Source: CAZLXG01 sp964563585 (GTDB lineage: Bacteria > Bacteroidota > Bacteroidia > Flavobacteriales > Flavobacteriaceae). Taken from it: a DNA stretch of 45,084 nt. Positions 1 to 8,341 of the stretch are shown one piece after another (position 1 is the stretch's first letter; each line of letters opens with the position of its first letter). The notes beneath the pieces are model-generated. The model worked only from the letters and a program-made list of their open reading frames with translations, had not been told where the DNA came from and did not search any database. Both the position numbers and the translations under genes were made by a program. Location of the stretch: positions 1-45,084 of the forward strand of contig CAZLXG010000008.1 of the NCBI GenBank assembly GCA_964563585.1. The letters run 5' to 3'.

Positions 1-183
1 TTTTTGTTTTAATCTGAAATGAATTAAGCAGTTCTAATGTTATTAAAAAATATACGTAATATTTCTTCTATAAATAAATCTCTCTAGTTATTATGAGAAA
101 ATATAAAGAATAGCATAGTTTTTATAATCGTAAAAACATGGCAGAATCTTAAATGTAATAAATAGTATGAAGTTATATTAAAC

Positions 184-221
184 AAAAAATCCCGTAAACA
201 ATGAAGTTTCGGGATTTTTTT
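184..221 (-). terminator. Rho-independent terminator of tRNA-Phe
   Basis: An 11-bp perfect stem (AAAAAATCCCG pairing with CGGGATTTTTT) surrounds a 15-nt loop just beyond the 3' end of the tRNA-Phe gene. The A-run of the left arm becomes the U-run on the minus strand. The T-run on the right means it could also stop plus-strand transcription entering from the left edge of the window. Confidence 0.8.
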
Positions 222-222
222 G

Positions 223-295
223 TGGTACCTCCAGGAATCGAACCAGGGACACATGGATTTTCAGTCCATTGCTCTACCAACTGAGCTAAGGTACC
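223..295 (-). tRNA. tRNA-Phe (GAA anticodon)
   Basis: On the minus strand a full 73-nt cloverleaf can be drawn. The acceptor stem is GGTACCT with AGGTACC, the D arm contains GCTCAGTTGGTAGAGC, the anticodon stem is ATGGA with TCCAT around the loop CTGAAAA, and the T arm carries TTCGATT. The anticodon GAA reads UUC and UUU (Phe). The discriminator base is A; CCA is not encoded. A matching promoter lies upstream and a terminator downstream, so it appears to be a single-gene transcription unit. The 222 bases to its left hold nothing else I can support. Confidence 0.95.
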
Positions 296-309
296 TCGCA
301 AAGCGGTTG

Positions 310-341
310 CAAATATATATTCATTTTTATTATTCGCCAAA
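310..341 (-). promoter_or_regulatory. Bacteroidota-type promoter of tRNA-Phe
   Basis: Read on the minus strand, TTTG (341-338) is followed after 20 nt by TATATTTG (317-310). This matches the known Bacteroidota housekeeping consensus TTG-N19 to 21-TAnnTTTG. The -7 element lies about 14 nt before the tRNA 5' end, so transcription would start a few bases upstream of the mature RNA. It is the best-formed promoter in the window. Confidence 0.75.
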
Positions 342-467
342 GAAAGTAACAAAAAATTAAATCATTTTATTTTATTTATTTGTTATATGATTTCAATCAT
401 ATTATTAAGTTAAATAAGAATAATTATTGTTTTTCATTTTGTAAATTTAACGTTTTGATAAGTAGGT

Positions 468-1196
468 ATGAATTTAATTATAGATGTTGGCAATTCGTTT
501 GTTAAACTTGCTGTTTTTAAGGATAGTAAATTGAAACGAAAAGATGTTATTAATCTTAATGATATTTTGAAGCATATTGATTCTCTAAAGCAGAAGTATA
601 AATCAATAACTAAATCTATTATTTCGTCTGTAGGTAAATTAAAAGATAGCGATATCAGTTATATAGATAAACGTTTTGATTTATTGGTATTGAACTTTAA
701 TACTAAGTTGCCTTTTAAGAATAGTTATAAGACCCCAAAAACTTTAGGAATAGACAGAATCGCTTTGGTTAGTGCCTCTGTAGAACAATTCCCTGATAAA
801 AACGTGCTAATTATAGATGCCGGAACTTGTATTACATACGATTTTGTAAACACTAAAAATGAATATTTTGGTGGAGCTATTTCTCCAGGAATACGTATGC
901 GTTATCAATCTTTAAATAATTTAACTGCCAATTTACCGTTATTAGAAACGGAAACTCCAAATAATATTATAGGAAATTCAACAGAATCTTCAATACATTC
1001 AGGGGTTATACATGGCGTTTTAAAAGAAATTGATGGTGTTATTGGTGACTATGAACAAAAATATTCAGATTTAACAGTTATTTTAACAGGAGGAGATGCT
1101 AATTTCTTGTCTAAGCAATTAAAAAGTAGCATATTTGCCAATTCTAATTTTCTTTTAGAGGGACTGAATTTTATTTTACAATTTAACTCAAACTAA
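468..1196 (+). CDS. coaX: Type III pantothenate kinase
   Basis: Phosphorylates pantothenate with ATP, the first step of coenzyme A synthesis in the cytoplasm. The 242-residue length fits the CoaX family, which belongs to the ASKHA (acetate kinase/sugar kinase/Hsp70/actin) fold. Visible family motifs are DVGNS near residue 6 (phosphate binding), LGIDR near residue 93, DAGT near residue 117 and GGAISPG near residue 135. The ATG was chosen because DVGNS must sit at the extreme N-terminus. Its stop codon overlaps the next start by one base, so it is probably translationally coupled to the outer-membrane protein gene. Type III enzymes are not inhibited by CoA and do not use pantothenate antimetabolites well; that is family knowledge. 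No convincing promoter was found in the 172 bases upstream. Confidence 0.95.
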   Translation: MNLIIDVGNSFVKLAVFKDSKLKRKDVINLNDILKHIDSLKQKYKSITKSIISSVGKLKDSDISYIDKRFDLLVLNFNTKLPFKNSYKTPKTLGIDRIALVSASVEQFPDKNVLIIDAGTCITYDFVNTKNEYFGGAISPGIRMRYQSLNNLTANLPLLETETPNNIIGNSTESSIHSGVIHGVLKEIDGVIGDYEQKYSDLTVILTGGDANFLSKQLKSSIFANSNFLLEGLNFILQFNSN

Positions 1197-2509
1197 TGAT
1201 AAAAAAACTTGTAATAGTTTTTATTGCTGTATTTGCAATTCAAGGTAATGCCCAAGAAGGCACAGTTTCACCTTATTCGTTTTACGGTATTGGAAGCCTT
1301 AAATTTAAAGGTACAGTAGAAAACACAAGTATGGGCGGATTAAGTATTTATACAGATAGTATACATGTTAATCTGCGTAATCCAGCATCTTATGCGGGAG
1401 AGAATTTAACAATGTATAATAAAGAATCTAGACCAGTTAAGTTTTCTGTTGGAGGAAGTTATTCTAGCGTAAATTTAAAAAGCGCTACAGGTAGCGATAA
1501 GGCTTCAGCATCAACTTTTGATTATTTAGCGTTATCTATTCCTATGGGTAAATTTGGTTTTGGTTTTGGAATAATGCCATATTCTTCTGTTGGATATAAA
1601 TTAGAGTCTGTTAATGAAAGCGGAGCTATTTTAAATAGATTTAGAGGCGAAGGTGGTGTTAACAGAACGTATTTAGGATTTGGTTATATGATAACTAAAG
1701 GATTAAGTATTGGTATTGATGCAAATTATAATTTTGGTAACATACAGAATAATACTATTGAGTTTGTATATGATAATGATGGAATACTTACTCAATATCA
1801 ATCTCGAGAATCTAATAGATCAGATTTAAGTGGATTAAATTTTAATTTAGGGTTATCATATAGAACAATGCTAAATGAAAAACTAGAGTTTGTTTCTGGA
1901 CTTACATTATCGCCAGAAAGTAATTTAACTTCAAAAAATGAACGATTATTTTCAACGATAACAATAAGTGGTGCAACTGGTCAAGAATTTGTTGTAAATA
2001 CGGTTGAAGTTGATTTGGATGCAATTGGTTTAAAAGAAACAGAGTTAATATTACCGTCTAAATTCTCGTTTGGAGCTGGAATAGGGGAGCCAAGAAAATG
2101 GTTTTTAGGAGCAGAATATACATCACAAAAAACAAGTAATTTTTCTAATGCATTGTATAGTAGTAATGCTACAGAATTTGAAGATGCTTCAACTATTTCT
2201 TTTGGAGGTTTCTTTATACCGCAATACAATGCTTTTAATGGGTATTACAAACGTATCGTTTATAGAGCAGGTTTACGAATTGAAAAAACAGGATTAAAGA
2301 TAAATAATGAATCGATAAAAGAGTTTGGCATATCTTTTGGAGTAGGATTACCAGTTGGAGACGTCAGATTGCTTTCTAATGCAAATTTAGGATTCGAAAT
2401 TGGTAAACGAGGAACAACAAATAGTAACCTCATTCAAGAGGATTTTGTTAGCTTCAAATTAAGTTTATCTCTGAACGACAGATGGTTCAACAAAAGGAAA
2501 TATGACTAA
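1196..2509 (+). CDS. Predicted outer-membrane beta-barrel protein
   Basis: The 437-residue product starts with a clear Sec signal peptide (about residues 1-19, cleavage after a GNAQ-like site). The rest is rich in Gly, Ser, aromatic and alternating polar/non-polar residues, typical of outer-membrane strands. The early segment with YSFYGIGSL and NPASYAG resembles flavobacterial proteins of the OmpP1/FadL-like or PorV-like kind, but I cannot assign a specific family with confidence. It lies directly after coaX and 16 nt before a TPR protein with its own signal peptide, then lptC, so the operon has an envelope theme. A transport or structural role in the outer membrane is an inference; the substrate is unknown. 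Confidence 0.7.
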   Translation: MIKKLVIVFIAVFAIQGNAQEGTVSPYSFYGIGSLKFKGTVENTSMGGLSIYTDSIHVNLRNPASYAGENLTMYNKESRPVKFSVGGSYSSVNLKSATGSDKASASTFDYLALSIPMGKFGFGFGIMPYSSVGYKLESVNESGAILNRFRGEGGVNRTYLGFGYMITKGLSIGIDANYNFGNIQNNTIEFVYDNDGILTQYQSRESNRSDLSGLNFNLGLSYRTMLNEKLEFVSGLTLSPESNLTSKNERLFSTITISGATGQEFVVNTVEVDLDAIGLKETELILPSKFSFGAGIGEPRKWFLGAEYTSQKTSNFSNALYSSNATEFEDASTISFGGFFIPQYNAFNGYYKRIVYRAGLRIEKTGLKINNESIKEFGISFGVGLPVGDVRLLSNANLGFEIGKRGTTNSNLIQEDFVSFKLSLSLNDRWFNKRKYD

Positions 2510-2525
2510 CACGTAAATTATCATC

Positions 2526-3911
2526 ATGAAAACAAAAATTACATTATTTATTGCAATACTCTTCTTAGGACTTAATATAAGTTTTGCGCAAACAGACCCT
2601 GAAAAGGATATGATAGATTTATCATTGATGGATCAGTCTGTTAAAAGCAAAAATTTTGATGCTGCTTATACTCCGTTTATGGAGTTAAGAGAAAGAAATC
2701 CTAAATATAGTAGAGCTATATATGCAAGTGGAGAAAAAATTTTAAAAGATAAAATCAAAAAATCTACTGATGCAGATAAAGTAGCTTTTGTTAATGATTT
2801 AATTAAGTTATGGGAAGAAAGAGCAATACATTTTGCTAGTAAAACTAAAAAAGGAGAGTATGCCGCAAAAGCAAGCCAACTAAAGTATGATAATAGAAAA
2901 GCATTAAATTTAACTAAGACAGAGTTGTATAATAGTTTTGATGACGCTTATACTTTAGATAAAGCAACGTTTACAAATCCACAAAGTTTATATACCTATT
3001 TTTCTTTAATGGTAGATTTGTTTGATGCTAAAGAAAAATCTGCAAAAGAATTATTTAACAAATATGATGATGTTGTAGAGAAAATTGAAGAGGAAGTTAA
3101 AAATTATTCTGAAAAACTTAATAAACTTGTTGCAAAAGATTCTACAGGGGCTACTTTAACAAAAAGAGAGAAAAGCATTAAAAGATCAAGTGAAAGTTAT
3201 TTAAAAAATTACGATTTAATTTCAGGTAATATTGATGCAAAACTAGGTATAAGAGCAGATTGTTCAAACTTAATTCCATTATATGAAAGAGGCTTTGAGG
3301 AGTTTAAAAATGATGCTGTTTGGTTAAAACGTGCTGTAAGCAGAATGTTTAATAAAGAATGTACAGATGATCCGCTATACATTAAACTTGTAAAAGCATA
3401 TGATGAAACTGCTCCATCAGCAGATACAAAATACTTTGTTGCTGGATTATTATTAAAAGATGGCAAAGAAACGGAAGCTATTAGTTACTTTCAACAATCA
3501 TTTGATTTAGAAACTGATTCTTTCAAGAAATCAAAATTAGCATATAGAATTGGTTTAATTCTTAAAAAGAAAGGAAGAAAAGGTAAGGCAAGAGGATATT
3601 TTAGAAATGCTTTAAAGCTTAATCCATCAAATGGACGTCCGCATATAGCAATAGCTGCTATGTATGCATCTAGTGCAAATAGATGTGGAGACACTAACTT
3701 TAATAAAAGAGCGGTGTATTGGTTAGCTGCTGCTGAAGCTAAAAGAGCTTCTCGTGTAGATCCTACATTAAGAAAGGCTGCTGCGCAATTTGCGGCAAAT
3801 TATTTATCTAAAGTACCATCAAGAGCTGAGATTTTTAGTGGAGATATGTCAGGAAAAGTAATTAGAATTGGTTGTTGGATTGGAGCTTCGGTTACAGTGC
3901 CAAAAATTTAA
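2526..3911 (+). CDS. Exported tetratricopeptide-repeat protein
   Basis: A 461-residue protein with a Sec signal peptide (about 21 residues, ending FAQ). The body is largely alpha-helical. Several TPR-like units can be seen in the second half, notably around residues 300-390, where a GKETEAISYFQQ helix is followed by a GKARGYFRNALKLNP unit. The middle contains a Lys/Glu-rich coiled-coil-like segment around residues 170-220. It is most likely a periplasmic or outer-membrane-associated protein-interaction scaffold. The stop codon is immediately followed by the ATG of lptC with no intervening base, so the two are probably co-translated. A role in lipopolysaccharide export or outer-membrane assembly is suggested only by position. 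I do not recognise a named family beyond TPR. Confidence 0.7.
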   Translation: MKTKITLFIAILFLGLNISFAQTDPEKDMIDLSLMDQSVKSKNFDAAYTPFMELRERNPKYSRAIYASGEKILKDKIKKSTDADKVAFVNDLIKLWEERAIHFASKTKKGEYAAKASQLKYDNRKALNLTKTELYNSFDDAYTLDKATFTNPQSLYTYFSLMVDLFDAKEKSAKELFNKYDDVVEKIEEEVKNYSEKLNKLVAKDSTGATLTKREKSIKRSSESYLKNYDLISGNIDAKLGIRADCSNLIPLYERGFEEFKNDAVWLKRAVSRMFNKECTDDPLYIKLVKAYDETAPSADTKYFVAGLLLKDGKETEAISYFQQSFDLETDSFKKSKLAYRIGLILKKKGRKGKARGYFRNALKLNPSNGRPHIAIAAMYASSANRCGDTNFNKRAVYWLAAAEAKRASRVDPTLRKAAAQFAANYLSKVPSRAEIFSGDMSGKVIRIGCWIGASVTVPKI

Positions 3912-4466
3912 ATGACAATAACACATAAACATAAAATACTAAATATAGTCACAGTAATTACTGTGACTATATTTTTTTCGTGTAAAGACAACTTTAAAGA
4001 AGTACAACAAATTGGTATATCAGAAAATGAACCTATTGGTGTTGCTGAAAATATTAATTTAAAATATACAGATTCTGGTAAGGTTAAGGCTGTTCTTATA
4101 AGCCCAAAAATGCTAGATTATTCTAATAGAGATTTTCCTTTTAGTGAATTTCCAGAAGGAATAGTACTTGATTTGTTTGATGATGAAAACAAATCGAGTG
4201 TCATTATTGCAGACTATGCTATTATTTATAATGAAACAGACCTGATTGATTTACAAGGTAACGTGAAAATAACAACACAAAAGAAGGATACTTTGTACGC
4301 AGAACAATTATTTTACGACCAGAAAAAAGAATGGTTATTTACCAATAAACCAGTGAAATTTAGAACGGGTTTAGATTTAATACATGGTAATGGTTTCGAT
4401 TCTAATACAAAATTTACAAATGCAGAAGTGCTTGAAGTGACAGGACTTATTACCATTGATGAATAA
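3912..4466 (+). CDS. lptC: LPS export protein LptC
   Basis: LptC links the inner-membrane LptBFG complex to periplasmic LptA in lipopolysaccharide transport. The 184-residue length is typical. Residues 1-24 form a hydrophobic signal or anchor ending in FFSC, a possible lipobox. The rest shows the LptC/OstA-like pattern of beta-strands, including INLKYTDSGKVKA, a central DYAIIYNETDLIDLQGNV segment and a C-terminal HGNGFDSN segment. The ATG abutting the previous stop was chosen because the next Met (about residue 58) would remove the anchor and first strands. The codons for the anchor contain a perfect 34-bp palindrome followed by a T-run, annotated separately. No other lpt gene lies in the window. 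Confidence 0.88.
   Translation: MTITHKHKILNIVTVITVTIFFSCKDNFKEVQQIGISENEPIGVAENINLKYTDSGKVKAVLISPKMLDYSNRDFPFSEFPEGIVLDLFDDENKSSVIIADYAIIYNETDLIDLQGNVKITTQKKDTLYAEQLFYDQKKEWLFTNKPVKFRTGLDLIHGNGFDSNTKFTNAEVLEVTGLITIDE
3941..3978 (+). repeat. Perfect 34-bp palindrome plus T-run inside lptC
   Basis: The left half, AAATATAGTCACAGTAA, is the exact reverse complement of the right half (3958-3974). As RNA it would fold into a long stem closed by the AAUU centre, with no mismatch. Seven Ts (3972-3978) overlap and follow its right end, giving the form of an intrinsic terminator. It sits about 30 nt into lptC, over the codons for the membrane anchor. It could act as an attenuator, an mRNA structure or a protein-binding site; which one cannot be told by reading. 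Confidence 0.85.
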
Positions 4467-4502
4467 TTAAGAATATTTAAAATTTCGCTTTCCAATTTTA
4501 AT

Positions 4503-4510
4503 TATCTTTA
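4503..4510 (+). promoter_or_regulatory. Possible -7 element for the small membrane protein gene
   Basis: TATCTTTA resembles the Bacteroidota -7 element TAnnTTTG, differing only in the last base, and lies 20 nt upstream of the ATG. No good TTG element is present at the expected distance. It would give the next two genes transcription independent of lptC. Confidence 0.3.
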
Positions 4511-4529
4511 CAGCACAATAAATTATCAA

Positions 4530-4724
4530 ATGAAATATTCTAAAATTTTTCAATACGCTTATTTAGTTTTTGGCGCACTATTTTTATATGATGTTATAAC
4601 AAAATATATGAATACAGGAGTTATTGCTTATGCATCATTATTACTTGGTTGTACAGCTGTTTTTATGTATTTCTTTAGAAAAAAGTTTAATAGAAGATTC
4701 GATAATAAAGACAACTCAAAATAA
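4530..4724 (+). CDS. Small two-helix membrane protein of unknown function
   Basis: A 64-residue product with two predicted membrane segments: about residues 8-24 (YAYLVFGALFLYDVI) and 33-50 (AYASLLLGCTAVFMYFF). A strongly basic then acidic tail follows (RKKFNRRFDNKDNSK), which predicts a cytoplasmic C-terminus by the positive-inside rule. I recognise no family. The stop codon is directly followed by the ATG of the CNNM/CBS protein gene, with no gap, which implies coupled translation. It is therefore a real gene rather than a chance frame. A role as a small partner of that membrane protein is only a positional inference. Confidence 0.65.
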   Translation: MKYSKIFQYAYLVFGALFLYDVITKYMNTGVIAYASLLLGCTAVFMYFFRKKFNRRFDNKDNSK

Positions 4725-6014
4725 ATGAGTCTTTATGTAATTATTATAATTGTATCATTAATTCTTTCCGCTTTTTTTTCGGGCATGGAGATTGCCTATA
4801 TATCTTCAAACAAAATTCATATAGAAATTGAAAAGAAGCAAGAAGGATTTCTTTCAAAAACATTAAGTAAACTTACAGAAAAACCATCAAAATTTATAGC
4901 AACTATGCTTATTGGAAACAATATAGCTTTAGTGATTTATGGGTTTTTTATGGGTGATTTATTAGTTAATTGGTTTCAATCGATGTTGCCAACATCATCA
5001 GCTTTTTTAAACTATATACTAGATGATTTAAGTTTGCTTTCCCAAACCGTTATTTCTACACTAGTTATTTTAATTACTGCTGAGTTTTTGCCAAAAGTAT
5101 TTTTTCAAATTTATTCAAACACATTAATTAAAGTTTTAGCATTTCCTGCATATGTATTTTATGTGTTGTTTTCTTTTATTTCAGATTTTGTTATTTGGAT
5201 TTCGGATTTTGTTCTAATTTTTTTTTTAAAAACAGAAGGCGACCAAATACAATCGGTATTTACAAAAGTGGAGTTAGGAAATTACATAAGTGAGCAAATG
5301 GAATCTGTAGGAGAACAAGATGAAGTTGATACGGAAATACAAATTTTTCAGAATGCATTAGAATTTTCTGAAGTTAAAGCTCGAGAAGTTATGGTACCTA
5401 GAACTGAAATAATTGCTGTAGAAATTAACGAATCTGTTAAAACACTTAATACATTGTTTACGGATACAGGTTGCTCAAAAATTTTAGTATACAAAGAAAC
5501 GGTCGACGATATTTTAGGTTATGTGCATGCTTTCGAGTTGTTTAAAAAGCCAAAAACCATAAAGTTAGCTATGTTTCCTGTAGAGTTTATTCCAGAAACG
5601 GTGCTTATTAAAGATGTACTAAATGTGCTTACTAAAAAGCGAACAAGTATGGCAGTGGTTTTAGATGAATATGGTGGGACTTCTGGAATTATGACGGTTG
5701 AAGATATTGTGGAAGAACTATTTGGGGAAATTGAAGATGAACATGATTCGGTTGATTTAATTGAAGAAAAAATTAATAATACGACATATACGTTTTCTGC
5801 ACGTTTGGATGTAGATTATATAAACGAAACCTATAAATTGAATCTTCCAGAAGACGAAAATTATGAAACTTTAGGAGGTTTAATAGTGAATCATACAGAA
5901 GAAATCCCATCGCAAGAAGATGTTGTAGTTTTTGATGTATTTCAGTTCACAATTTTAGAAGTATCAAACACGAAAATAGACTTAGTAGAACTTAAACTTT
6001 TACAAGAAGATTAG
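4725..6014 (+). CDS. CNNM (DUF21) and CBS-domain membrane protein, hemolysin/CorC family
   Basis: A 429-residue inner-membrane protein with the usual order of this family. An N-terminal DUF21/CNNM transmembrane domain (about 1-170) contains FFSGMEIAYISSNK near residue 17 and IGNNIALVIYG near residue 65. A CBS pair follows (about 215-340), with VMVPRTEI near residue 222 and AVVLDEYGGTSGIMTVEDI near residue 310. A C-terminal CorC_HlyC domain ends the protein. Relatives are linked to divalent-cation (Mg/Co) transport or its regulation. In flavobacteria a related protein, GldE, is tied to gliding, but nothing here distinguishes GldE from general paralogues. The old name hemolysin is not evidence of haemolytic activity. 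Confidence 0.85.
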   Translation: MSLYVIIIIVSLILSAFFSGMEIAYISSNKIHIEIEKKQEGFLSKTLSKLTEKPSKFIATMLIGNNIALVIYGFFMGDLLVNWFQSMLPTSSAFLNYILDDLSLLSQTVISTLVILITAEFLPKVFFQIYSNTLIKVLAFPAYVFYVLFSFISDFVIWISDFVLIFFLKTEGDQIQSVFTKVELGNYISEQMESVGEQDEVDTEIQIFQNALEFSEVKAREVMVPRTEIIAVEINESVKTLNTLFTDTGCSKILVYKETVDDILGYVHAFELFKKPKTIKLAMFPVEFIPETVLIKDVLNVLTKKRTSMAVVLDEYGGTSGIMTVEDIVEELFGEIEDEHDSVDLIEEKINNTTYTFSARLDVDYINETYKLNLPEDENYETLGGLIVNHTEEIPSQEDVVVFDVFQFTILEVSNTKIDLVELKLLQED

Positions 6015-6074
6015 TTTACTTAAGAATTAAGTAATTAATGCGACTTTCTTCTTTTATTATTAAGTAGAAAATGG

Positions 6075-6082
6075 TAATTTCG
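6075..6082 (+). promoter_or_regulatory. Possible -7 element for the PpiD-like gene
   Basis: TAATTTCG is one base from TAnnTTTG and lies about 70 nt upstream of the ATG, in the only sizeable gap of this plus-strand run. No TTG element is seen at the standard distance, so this is tentative. Confidence 0.3.
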
Positions 6083-6151
6083 CGCACTGTGTTTTATTAC
6101 TTTTTTAATAAAACCAATTATAATTATCAAATAAAAAAATTCATATAACAA

Positions 6152-8281
6152 ATGGCAGTTTTAAATAAGATTAGACAACGTTCACTATTTTTAATACTAA
6201 TAATAGCATTAGCGTTATTCTCTTTTGTATTAGCAGATTTATTTAAAAACAGTGATGCGCTTACGTCAAAATCACAGAATATTGTAGCTACAATTAATGG
6301 TAAAGACATAACTCGTGAAGATTTTTTACAAAAAGTTGAAGTAGCACAAAAACAAGCTGGAGCAACAGCAACAAATACACAAGTTATAAATCGTATTTGG
6401 GAGCAAGAAGTTAGAGAAGCTGTTATGAATACGCAATATGAAGAATTAGGTATTTCGGTAGAGAAAGATCAAATGCGGGATTTGTTAAGAACAGCGTTAG
6501 CTTCAAGTCCAGAGTTTTTAAATGAAGCGGGTTTATTTGATGAAAATAAAATGAACGAATATATTGCTAACTTAAAAGAAACATCTCCTGTTGGTTACCA
6601 AAGTTGGATTAATTATGAAAACCAATTAGCTTCAAATGCTTTACGTCAAAACTATTTTAATATGGTTAAAGCGGGTTTAACAGGTACTTTAGCTGAAGGT
6701 GAATTAGAGCATAAATTACAAGGAAATAAAGTAGATATTAAATATGTACAAGTACCGTTTTCATCTATTCCAGATAGTTCAATTACGGTTTCAAAATCTG
6801 ATATTTCAGCATATATAAACAATAACAAAAAGCAATTTGAAGTTGAAGCATCAAGAGATATTAGCTATGTTGAGTTTAGAGAAATTGCTACAGTTGATGA
6901 TGAAGATGCTATTAAAGCAGAACTTACTAGTTATATAAATGGTAGAGAAGTAGATGCTGATGGAAGAAAAGATGTTATTGAAGCCTTTTCAAAAATCACT
7001 AACGATGAAGATTATATAAACTTAATAGCAAATTCTGATATTAAATTCGATAATCGTTTTGTGTTTAAATCTGTTTTACCAACTGAAGTTGCTGATAGTA
7101 TTTTTAATCTTAATGCAGGTGAAGTTTATGGGCCTTATAAACATGCAAATCACTTTAAAATTTCAAAAGTTATTGCAGTTAAGCAATTACCAGATTCTGC
7201 AAAAGTAAGACACATATTAATTCCGTTTTTAGGTTCTCAAAGTGCTGATGCAACAATTACACAAACTGAAGTACAGGCTAAAGTAACTGCTGATAGTCTT
7301 TTGACAGTTCTTAAATTAAACAAATCTAAATTTCCAGAATTTGTTAAAGATTTTTCTTCTGATAAAGGAAGTATTGAAAAAGAAGGTCGTTACGATTGGC
7401 ATCCATATAATACAATGGTTTCAGAATTTAACGATTTTGAATTTGAAGGAAAAGTTGGAGATATTGGTGTTGTGAAAACAGCATTCGGGTTTCATATTAT
7501 TGAAATTGAAGGACAGAAAAATAAAAAGAAAGCAATACAAGTAGGAACGATTGCACGTATAATAGAGCCATCTGAGGCAACTATATCAAAAGTATTTAGA
7601 GATGCTTCAAATTTTGAAATATCAGTTGCTGATAAAGATTATAGAGAAGTTGCAACAGAAAGTAAATATACTATTCGCCCAGTAAATGGTATTAAAGTAT
7701 TAGATGAAAATATCCCAGGTGTTGGTAGTCAAAGACCAATAGTACGTTGGGCTTTTGAAAACGATGCTGAAGTTGGTGATGTAAAACGTTTTAATATTCC
7801 TAATGGTTATGCTATTGTACAAATAGTAGCAAAACATAAAGAAGGACTTATGCGTGTTGAAGATGCTTCTGCAACTGCTTTACCAGCTATTCGTAAAGAG
7901 AAGAAAGCGCAAATGATTAGAGATAGAGTATCTGCTAAAACATTAGAAGATTTAGCTGCTGCAGAAAGCACAACAGTTAGAACTGCTTCTGCTATTAATA
8001 TGAAAACTCCAACACTTTCTGGAGCAGGAAGAGAGCCAATAATAATTGGGTCTGCTTTTGGTTTAAATGAAGGTGAAACTTCTGGATTAATTGATGGTGT
8101 AAATGGTGTTTATATGGTGCAAGTAACTAAAGTAATACCAGCTGTTGAGTTAGATAATTATCAAACTTTTGCTAATCAAATTGAAAAGCGTAAAGCAAGT
8201 GTTGTTATTTCAAAATTGTACAACGCTTTAAAAGAAGCTGCGGAAATTGAAGATAATAGAGCTATAACTCAGGTTCAATAA
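6152..8281 (+). CDS. PpiD/SurA-like periplasmic peptidyl-prolyl isomerase chaperone
   Basis: A 709-residue protein anchored by a single N-terminal membrane helix (about residues 11-29, SLFLILIIALALFSFVLA) after the basic MAVLNKIRQR, as in PpiD. A SurA_N-like chaperone region follows (about 40-200, starting with ATINGKDITREDFL). A parvulin-type rotamase domain lies at about 350-460, with VRHILIPF, FPEFVKDFSSDKGS and GFHIIEIEG. A second, degenerate PPIase-like region follows. It likely helps fold proteins crossing the inner membrane on their way to the outer membrane. A large intrinsic terminator follows the stop codon. The gene is monocistronic or the last of the upstream group. The symbol ppiD would be reasonable but orthology was not tested. 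Confidence 0.85.
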   Translation: MAVLNKIRQRSLFLILIIALALFSFVLADLFKNSDALTSKSQNIVATINGKDITREDFLQKVEVAQKQAGATATNTQVINRIWEQEVREAVMNTQYEELGISVEKDQMRDLLRTALASSPEFLNEAGLFDENKMNEYIANLKETSPVGYQSWINYENQLASNALRQNYFNMVKAGLTGTLAEGELEHKLQGNKVDIKYVQVPFSSIPDSSITVSKSDISAYINNNKKQFEVEASRDISYVEFREIATVDDEDAIKAELTSYINGREVDADGRKDVIEAFSKITNDEDYINLIANSDIKFDNRFVFKSVLPTEVADSIFNLNAGEVYGPYKHANHFKISKVIAVKQLPDSAKVRHILIPFLGSQSADATITQTEVQAKVTADSLLTVLKLNKSKFPEFVKDFSSDKGSIEKEGRYDWHPYNTMVSEFNDFEFEGKVGDIGVVKTAFGFHIIEIEGQKNKKKAIQVGTIARIIEPSEATISKVFRDASNFEISVADKDYREVATESKYTIRPVNGIKVLDENIPGVGSQRPIVRWAFENDAEVGDVKRFNIPNGYAIVQIVAKHKEGLMRVEDASATALPAIRKEKKAQMIRDRVSAKTLEDLAAAESTTVRTASAINMKTPTLSGAGREPIIIGSAFGLNEGETSGLIDGVNGVYMVQVTKVIPAVELDNYQTFANQIEKRKASVVISKLYNALKEAAEIEDNRAITQVQ

Positions 8282-8292
8282 GAACTAAAAAA

Positions 8293-8341
8293 TATAAAGT
8301 ATAAAAAAGCCTCGTTTATCGAGGCTTTTTTATACTTTATA
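8293..8341. terminator. Bidirectional terminator with a 22-bp perfect stem
   Basis: A perfect 22-bp inverted repeat with the 5-nt loop TTTAT separates two converging genes. The core is AAAAAAGCCTCG with CGAGGCTTTTTT, giving a T-run on either strand. The right arm covers the stop codon of the minus-strand GHMP kinase (8337-8339), so that messenger would end within a few bases of its last codon. Confidence 0.9.

Noticed and set aside
1..183. Possible gene fragment at the left edge
   Set aside because: No frame of useful length or recognisable product is present; the sequence is AT-rich with many stops.
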